Assembly (NCBI GenBank): GCA_034440635.1
Contig: JAOTON010002266.1
Location: 1,360,001-1,424,000 of the forward strand
Reading direction: 5' to 3'
DNA: 64,000 bases
DNA from: Lepas anatifera
Lineage: Eukaryota; Arthropoda; Thecostraca; Lepadidae
The notes beneath the pieces are model-generated. The model was given only the letters and a program-made list of their open reading frames with translations. It was not told where the DNA came from and made no database searches. The position numbers were made by a program, and so were the translations under genes. This document shows positions 23,801-32,800 of the stretch, in pieces; the first letter of the stretch is position 1, and each line of letters starts with the position of its first letter.

Positions 23801-26800
23801 GCCGAGCTCTTCATAGCCTCTTTCGGAAACTTTAGCCTGCCCTAGTCAAATATGAATCGTTTGCTGTTTTGGCCAATTGTTGTGCGACTGGCTCCTTACC
23901 TCCACGATGGTGGTTCTCACCAGCGCGACAGAATATAACTTTCTGTGCACAGATACCACAGCTGATGACAAATTGACTTCAGCACATTCAGGGCGATTTC
24001 TATATTAACTTAATGAAAGCACTGCATTGCATTTTATGGATAGCTTTGAGGCTCATAGAAGGCTCTAAAGCTGACTATCCGCGACGGAGGAACCCAAATG
24101 CATGGTTTAGAACCACTTATAAGGAAAGCCGCTAACTATTTCGGAGTCTAAGTGGCTCAACCGGTTAGCGCTTGCGCTCGGCTTGGTCAATGACATTCAT
24201 TATGTGCTGGGTGTCGTGGGTTCGAGCCCACCCAGAGGCAGAATCTGGCGCCCTGCTCTAGCCCGAGCTAATTCTTTCCTCTCTCCTCTGATGCCATATG
24301 ACCTGAGCAGTTGATGCGTTTTTGAACTCCAAAAATTATAATATTCTGTCTTTACGTATCTTCTGGAATGATGAACGGAATCTGACACAGTAGTAGCACG
24401 CACTTCATGCCATAAATGTCCTATATTCCATAATATGGCTCGCTGGTGAGCTCCGGATCTTCTAAACAGACAGTTGTTGGAGACAACCTCTCCTGACAGC
24501 CACACGTAAACCAGCTTGCGCAATTCGAGATAATACTCCGGTATTGTGTAGAGGCGCTGAAGTCATTGTGCAAACGCAACTGTTATTTGTGACCAGAAAG
24601 TTAGAATCTGCTTCGCAAATAAGAATCACAATGCTGAAGGTAAAAAGGCAGTGATAAAGTACCTGGCCTAAACAGCAAAACCATCCACCTTTCAGTTAGG
24701 TAGGCTAAAGTTTCCGACAGAGGCTATGAAGAGCTCGGCTCGATACCAAGCCTCTCCCAATTTCTCATTCCTGAAAGCTGGATGGTATTCGAGCGCCTGA
24801 ATCTGAAAGATTCTGACATGAAATGGCTCCATTGAGAAGTTGGTGACTGGTATAGCTTCCCTGTTTCAAGGTATTCCAGAACTTACTGTCGTGAATGGTC
24901 CCACAGAACGTGGTGTGAAGCTGGTGGAAGATTTCTTGAGCCACCTAAAGGGTAAAAATATGAAACAGGATCTTCTTTTATCAGTACCAGAGCTCTTAAA
25001 TAGTTCGCAGGAGAATAGGGAGAAGCATTTGCCTCACAACGTTCTCCAGCGATAGTTACTAGACAAAGGTTCGCCTCCGGAAGGCATTCCTGTTCTGTCG
25101 GGATTTAGAGTACTAGGGTGCTGAATCATTTAATTTCAGGTCTTTTGTGGAATAACATGTATTTGTATTGCGCTACAAATACATCTGACAAGTAGATGCC
25201 TGCATGTTAAATCCCACCTACCGCTCTTATACGCACGCACATGCCAGGCTGTCTTTACTGGTAGGTTATGCACCCTTTCATCCCAATTTAACAAGTGGAG
25301 ACTGCAACGCCGGGTGGCCAATTGCGCCCGAAACATGAAATATTTAACCGTTTTGAGGCGATCTTTCCCGCTGTTGTAGACGCTTGGAATGTGGCTCATT
25401 GAAATCAGAATTGAATATATAATGGGAAAAAGTGGGTTCGAATCTGAAAAGTAAAAAATATTTTTTGAACGACCCTGCTGTAAGCTCATCAAGTTTTTCT
25501 TTGCGGGCTGTCCAAGCTTTACTTGATCGTTGTATCTTTAATTTTTATGTGGGTTTGCGGGCATGTCTCACCCATATTTCTGTTTTCCATAACAATGCAG
25601 TGCAGTTTGCCATAGGTTGGTGTGTAGGTTGGTCCAGTTTTGAGGTTCACTGGCCTTTGGCATCTGGTCAAGAGCGTTCGTTCATCCAGTCGCCATTTTT
25701 CATTCGTACAAATACATAGTCACTTTGTATCTGATGGACTTTCACGCCCTTGAGAACGTTTCGATCACATTTTGGATATAGGTACATTGCCGGAGCCGGA
25801 GTCGGAGCCGGAGCCGGTCGGAGCCGACTATTTTGCCCGGAGCCGGAGCCGGAGCCGGAGCCGTTAGGACACTTGAACCCGGAGCCGGAGCCGGAGCCGA
25901 AATCATAACCTCGGACCGGGGCCGGAGCCGAGCCGTCCAAAATTGTATCGGCTCCGCATCCCTGCTAGTTATCCCCCACCCTCCGGAAATGAAGTCCTGG
26001 AGCCGCTACTTGGGGCAGGTGCTCTGCCCCTCCGTCCGTCGAAGTTCAGCCCACCTGAAACGTCCTCGATGCACTCATGCAAATTTGTTTTCCACCCAGG
26101 GCTGTCAGATGACAAATGGGATTTTTTCGCTGAATTTGATTCACCATTTCGACAAATTTCGCCAATTCCAGATATCAATTAGCCACGATATCGCCAGTGA
26201 TGAAATTTTTAAAGCATAATTCTCGAAATTTTGATTAACAAAAACATCAAAATGATTTCTTAACTATTTATAAAAAATATCAAAGAAAATATCTAGGACT
26301 TTTGTGAGACATTTAAAAAAATTTTCTCCAAAAAAACACACGCATGTCCATATACAGATACATATGCGCACCACCATCCCGTTGAGGAGCCATCATAATA
26401 TGCAATCGACAAACAGATACAGACCTAATTTACATATAATTTCTCCGACAGGACCAGTCTTCACGCGCTCAAGGTTAACATCTAATGTCGACATGACGAC
26501 ATCCAATGACACACGACGACACCCAACGCGAGGGTCACCTAGATGACGATGTCATCGTAAATATACGGGCTGGGAAGCACGTGAAGTGAAGCAGGGAAGG
26601 TTCATTGCCTCCTATCAACGCGAGGAGAAGGACAGCTGACGGTCTAGATTATCCACGCGCTATGACTTGCCGGTATTCCCTATGTCAGTCGGTGACCCCA
26701 GCCAGCAAGTGCACTCGCACAACACCAGAAATCACCCAAGTAAGGCTGTCACCGCAAATGAAAGGGGTGGGACACGCATGATATTTAGTACAGGAAGATG

Positions 26801-29800
26801 CACTGCCTCATATTTACGCCGACCACTAATCACTACAGGTAGTGGTCCCTGAACATCATTTCTCAGTGCCAGGTAAGGGTTATAGGTTGTGGCATTGTGA
26901 CACTGCCTCCTATCCACGACAGATCTCCACTCCCCACGAACAATGGCCGCTGTGTAGTACCTTAGGCAAGGGTCTCACAGACCATGACCATGAGAGCATC
27001 AATGCACGATGAGTATCGAGAATGCTGCAACACCATGCGCCACAGGAACATCTCTTGAAGCTCGCCATGCTCATGGAGCCAAGACTCACGCCTCCAAAAG
27101 GCACAAAAAGCTCCTCAGGCTAGGTCCTGCAATGGTTTAGGGTACCAGATATTTCACTGTGAAACGCTTGTAGTAGTCATCATCCAGGGATGTGTACCCT
27201 ATCAGTACAGAGAAAAGGGCAGAAGCCGACAAGCAGTGCCAAACGCCAACGTGCATTGAACAATCTCAACGAGAACGCCCAAAGTTCACCGCACAAGAGA
27301 GGGCTGCAGGAACCCAACGACACTCCAGCGTTTAAACGCCACCTTTATAGTGTTATAGCTTATCATTTCTCTAGCCGAGTATACAGACTTCCTCATCGCT
27401 GCTCCGACATCCAATTCCGAATATTATTGAAACTGCCGGTTAGGTACCCTGGGCAGATTATCAGTATAGAGAATAGCTGACTGGCTAGATTATCCATGTT
27501 TATGAATTTGTGTGCAGTGTGGCAGCAGGAGTGTCTCCAATATGGGACGTACCCAGGTAAGGTGCCACCGAATAAGGGCTGGACGCGCATGAGGTCAGTG
27601 AGAAGGTGCGTTGCCCAATATCTACGACGTCCAACATTCTAGGCAACGTCGTTATCCTTTGTGCCAGGTAGGGTCTAGGTTTGACATTGTGACATGCCAT
27701 CAACGACGGCCCTCCATTCACCACGAGCAATGGCCACCGTGAGATTTAGTAAGGTCTCGACTTCTTAAAGCATCAATGTAGATAACAATAAAGATGAAAG
27801 CTGACTGGCTAGATTGTCCATGCGTTTATGACTTGCCGGTATTCCGCATGTCAGTCGGTCGGGCCAAAGCCGGCGAGTGCTCTCACACAATATGGGACGT
27901 CATCCAGCTAAAGGTGTCACCGCAAACAAGGGCTGGACGCACAAGTACAGAACATGTGCTGCCTCATATCAACGACGGTCAAAAGGTATCAACGCTTTAT
28001 GCTGTATTTCACTATTTGGAACCTCTGCGCCAGAAACGTATTTGTTGCCCCACGTAAACAAATCATAGCAGTGTCGAATAAAAAATAGAAAGGCGGTTAA
28101 ATGCCAAAGCTGGTATGCATTTATAAATAAGTGAAAGCCAAAAATGTATCGTTTTTTATGTCACAGCTGTGCTATCTTCATCTCTTCTGCCCTTGGTCCG
28201 TGTTTTTAAAGGGAATGTTTCACCTTTATAACGTGATTTTAACTGAGGTAGCCAAGTTGTAAAGGATGCCGAAAAACCCGGCACTCCATATATCATTTGT
28301 CTTGAAACTCAAAATTCCCGCAGAGGAAAGCTAAAAACCTACCTGAAATCTACCCCTCATGTATCTCAAGCAGCAGGCCACAGTTGTCAGGCTGTTGGTG
28401 TGACGACATATGCTGATGTCACGGTGAGTATCAGCCAATCGAAGCCCTTGAAGCCAATGCAATATGATAGTGGTTGCCAGATCATGACATCATCCAGCGG
28501 CAGATATTTATTTTTCCCTAGAGGAGCATTTTGAAACTAAAAATATTGAGCTTATTGTACCTTTTTCAGAGAAATCATGAACGATTTCATTATTTTCGAC
28601 TAAAAGTACCCCTAATTACGCTAAATTCCAGCATTCGACGAAGGTGCCACATTCCCTTTATCCTATTTCCAACAGGGGGGGGCAGATTCTGCCCACCCCT
28701 CAGGTTTTCCATAGTATCTCCAAGACGGTTTAAGATAGGCTCTTGAAATTTTGTCACTTTTCCTAGAACTAAATAGCGCGTGTTTCCTGAAAATTTTGAA
28801 AACATATATATGGCAGAGGCGGAGTTATGACTCGCTAATTTGGGGGGTTTATCCAGAAGCCGAGCATTGTCGCCTGCGTTGCGTTTGTCCTACAATAAAG
28901 CTGTCTGTTACGAATTGGCGGCAGTTGTAATGTCGAGATGTTATTACTGAGATACAGGATGACATTCGGGTCATCTCGAAATATTGCGGTCAGCGATGGC
29001 AAGAGTCGGGTCATCTCGAAATATTGCGGTCAGCAATGGCAAGAGTCGGGTCATCTCGAAATTGTGCGGTCGGCGATGGCAAGAGTCGGGTCATCTCGAA
29101 ATATTGCGGTCAGCGATGGCAAGAGTCGGGTCATCTCGAAATTGTGCGGTCGGCGAGGGCTGGAGTCGGGCATCCAAGCAGAAATTGAGTGACTCATAGT
29201 TACAAAGCTCATGGAAAAGTAATCATTGCGTCTCTTGGTGACGGACGTGGGAGGTTTGGAGTTCAACGGTTATATCGGTATCAGCATTCTGCATCTTGTT
29301 GAAAAAATTTGAGTCGGGTCATCTCAGGTCAGATCACCAAGTGCAGGTCAAGTGACTTCACCTCCAAAAAGTTTAAGATATCCTAGGCTTCTTCCTGGGT
29401 TCATGTTGCAAGTTTGGACCTGTGGCCCCTGAGAGGTCATTTGGCGCTACCTAATCAGGTTTTTAGACTTGGGTCAATAACTATGCGGAAAATGATGGTA
29501 CTCATTATTTTGATACCACTACGTTTGGATTATTATTGCGTGTAGATTGATATGCATCTTAACTATGTTATGTCAGATGGTGACGTTGACCTGACCTTGG
29601 GTCAGGTCATTTTTATGTTTTCACCTAGCATAGTCGTATCATAAACTATTCCATTTACCGGAACGAGAGAAAGCGAATGGTGCCAAAACATTGTTTTAAC
29701 TCATATCTGCCAAACGCTAGAGTCCAGAAGCTCTTCTCTAACATGCCACCTTCTTTGACCTGAAATGACCTCAATATTGACCTGAGCCAAAAAGTGACAA

Positions 29801-32800
29801 GTGTAGTTTTATAATTACTTTTTATGGGCTATCCATCAGTGTTTGCGTTGTTCGCTATCCCGCATAGGAGCCGAATTCAGGGGAGGTGTTTGAACACTCC
29901 CCCAGCCCCTCCCCGCCAGGGCGAAGGTGCTCGAAGCCCCACCGGGGCGAGTGTTAAGATAGTAATTTGAAATTTCAATCACTGAAGCAGGGGGTAAAAC
30001 ATTACAAAGTTGATACTAAACAAACGTATTTTTCCGATGCCCAGCCACTTGTTTCATCAACAAGCGTCTCCAGGGCCCCATTTCATAAACGGTGTAACTT
30101 ACGCTAATGCTTAGAAGCAGCATAATGCAGCGTAAAATACAACTACTCGCAAAGTTACGCTGCTTTAAACTACGCTGTACTGGAATGCAGCGTAGAATAT
30201 TCACAATCCTGTTTGATATAGCAGACAACGTGTACGCTCAATATGTAAAACACTCCTGAAAAGCGACGCAAGAAGTAGCAGCGTAAATACTATCAACCAA
30301 TGATGCAAAACATGAAAAGTGTATAGTTTGTTTTGAAATGTAGAATTTCAGGTAAACTATTCTTTTGAGGGACAAAAATAGTCAAGAATATAAAATAAAC
30401 TTGAAAGGGGTTTAGTTCTTCCTTTCGCAAGCTTGAAGTGAAAGTTACACTTACTTTGACTTTACTTACTTCCTTTGACTTTCCGCCTTGATTTTATTTC
30501 ACAGCCTTGGGAGTAAAGAACCCTAGATAGAAATTGTGTATTGGCATTGTGTATCTGGCACCGGGCCCGGGAAAACGAGCTGTACAGAGGCGGCAGCGTG
30601 GCCAAATGCAGACTGGAGGCAGACACAGACGCTGCTATACACATTTCACATCGATGTCAAGAAAACTTAGACGTTGTATAATGTGTTAATCTATAGACAA
30701 GTGGAACTATGCGTGGAGAGATTATTTGAAAACCTTCAATGGTGTACATGCGTTCGTTTAGGAATTACAATCGGTTTAAGCCAGGGAGCGTTGTACATAC
30801 CTGTCATGACTTTGACAGTGAGCTTGGCCTTCAGGTGGAGCTGAACCGCAAGTACCGGGTGCACAGGATCCAGGAGTCGGCCGCCACCTCCGACTACATC
30901 CGCTCGCGCAGCATCTTCTGGAGAGAGCAGCTGCCGCGGGGCCGCTACGTGCTGGTGCCCACCACCTTCTCACCGGCGGAGAGTGGCCAGTTCCTGCTCA
31001 GGGTGTTCATGGACTCCTCGCCCAATCTCAAGTGGGTGTGCCCTTTACGGAGGTATTGTGCGGCATCGCTCCCGGGCGGATTTACTCCCGCTGTCCATGA
31101 TCACTTCTGTGTTAATGTAATTCCCTTCGTGGGATCGCTCCTGGGTGGATGTAACTCCTGTTGTCGGATCGCTCCTGCGTAGAACGGTATCTAAATAGGC
31201 AGAAACAGGTGTTCACGTGCCGGATCCATTTTGGCTGTTGACCAGTATTATTTATGCTACCTTGAAATTGGAAGTGAGGTCACTTGACCTGCACTGGTTA
31301 CCTGTCCTGAGATGACCCAACCTTAAAATTTGGAGAAGGTTACGAAATTGAGCAGGAATAAGGCGTGTAGAATACGGTGGCGTTTCGCGCCGCCGTTTTT
31401 CCCGCCACCGTAAAAGCCCGAGGGGGAGGTTGTTCAAACGGCACCCACCGGAGCGAGCGTTAAACCAACGTTTAAAGTAAATTCAAACTTATTTCCGTAC
31501 TTGATGGGCCCCTTCCAGTGGAAAGGGGGCCCCCTCAGGCTCGGCACCAGTAGGAAAAATCCGTGGTTCGCTGGAAGGATGAGGCTAAAAATATTACAGC
31601 AAGAACAAGCGCCCAAGAGACCACCTTAGAAACGTTTTGATCAAAATCTGAGGTGTAGGATGTTATTTGAGATTTTTTTGTCGTCAATGTAAGGTGTTAT
31701 TTTGTCAGTGCGCCCCTAGAATATCGTTTTCTTACCTTCCCTTCTCCTCAGGATGCGAGTATCGGCACCCCCGCGATGGACTTTGCCTCCCCTCCCCGAT
31801 CGCAAACTCCGGATCCGCCCATGGCTTCAGTAAATTTCTCGGCACAAAGGAGCCAGAGTGATGTTTCCCATCAGTCCCCCCCCATGTGACCAGCTAACGT
31901 GTTTTTTTCGGCGCCCTCGCCAACCCCGTACTGGGCTGGCAGGGAGCTGACGAAGGAGCAGCCGAAGCCCAGCTGGTTGCCCTGCGTGCCGACGCCGCAC
32001 GGAGTGGTGGTGATCAAGGTGGTCAGCGGCACCGGACTGGAGAAGCAGGACTCTCTGGGGTGTGAGTAGCCGCGCCTGCACTGACGCCAGCTCCGCCCCG
32101 CCTGCTGCTGCCGTTCCCACGCCATTCAGTAAATCAAACATTCTGTGTTGTCAAAAATAGGAAGTGTGGCAGCTGCTCCTACCTACCGAAACACCTTGCG
32201 TCTGTTAGGACCAGTATAGTTGGCTCATCGAATTGAGATCATGAGTCAGTTTGGAAGTTGCATTAGTGATGGCCAGATTACTCATTGACGTTTTCTCTTT
32301 GGACGACAGCGGCCGACCCATACGTCATCATCAAGTGCGGGAAGACCAGCGTACGGTCCTACCCGGTGAAGGAGAATCTGAACCCCACCTGGAACTGCAA
32401 GGCTATCTTCTACCGGCAGCCCGCAGAGCCTTGCAAAATACAGGTGCGTGTAGACAGTGCGTTTTTTTATAACAAAGGAAACGTAACTGTTGGGGAGAAT
32501 GCACTGGCGTTGGAGAAGCTCATTCGACTTCCGCGCCGCTTGCACGGGTGTGAGGCAGGTATTCCCTACAAGTCTTTCTGGTTCCAATGTTACCCTCCAT
32601 GAGGTTGAGAGTTTACGACGCCATATGAGTTCAGCGGTTGGTGCGTTGTAAACCCCCAAGACTTTTACTAATAGAGACCTTGGCATATCAACTGACCTAA
32701 CAATTCCTGCATGCACTATCACGAGCAGTTACCAGTCGACCTACGTCGGGTAAATAATGAGCTCAGGGACGTCTATGGCAGCCATTTTCCAGCCTTCCAC

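Larger units (their letters stand above)
23061..25476. repeat. long inverted repeat: two ~780-bp arms around an 853-bp spacer
   Basis: Left arm 23061-23845 and right arm 24699-25476 are reverse complements over their full length. Outer ends are AGGGTCGTTCAAA and its complement; inner ends are AAACTTTAGCC and its complement. By eye they differ at roughly 5% of positions in the stretch I compared, with a few small indels. Transcription through it would give a long hairpin RNA. The spacer (23846-24698) holds a tRNA-like sequence. Confidence 0.9.
21935..25972. mobile_element. 4.0-kb hAT element with GGAGCC-repeat termini
   Basis: The element spans 21943-25964. It begins CAGGGATGCGGAGCCGGAG and ends GGCTCCGCATCCCTG, and is flanked by the 8-bp duplication CTAGTTAC (21935-21942) and CTAGTTAT (25965-25972). 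CAGGG termini, an 8-bp duplication and a transposase C-terminal remnant (22463-23041) identify the hAT superfamily. Each end carries 120-170 bp of imperfect GGAGCC hexamers. The interior contains a nested MITE (22317-22453) and a 780-bp inverted repeat (23061-25476). The transposase is incomplete, so the element is probably not autonomous. Confidence 0.85.
18165..30834 (+). other. 12.7-kb calpain intron filled with repeats
   Basis: Between exons c and d. It holds a 45-bp minisatellite, nested MITEs, a 4.0-kb hAT element with an inverted repeat, degenerate long repeats, a 41-bp tandem array and TTAA-flanked elements. No additional exon was recognised inside. Confidence 0.8.

Noticed and set aside
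24150..24240. Functional tRNA gene
   Set aside because: Box A and B present but no acceptor-stem pairing; repeat context suggests a SINE.
23139..25492. Minus-strand frames in the inverted-repeat arms (IRSYTHAHATLS.., NLPVKTAWHVRAYKSGRW..)
   Set aside because: The two arms give frames with different stops and no recognised domain; likely noncoding strand of the element.
25668..25940. Frame encoding SGSGSG repeats
   Set aside because: Translation of the GGAGCC hexamer terminus of the hAT element.
30739..31182. 147-codon frame as an independent gene
   Set aside because: Only 30835-31031 is coding (calpain exon d); the ATG and the 3' part are intronic, bounded by good splice sites.
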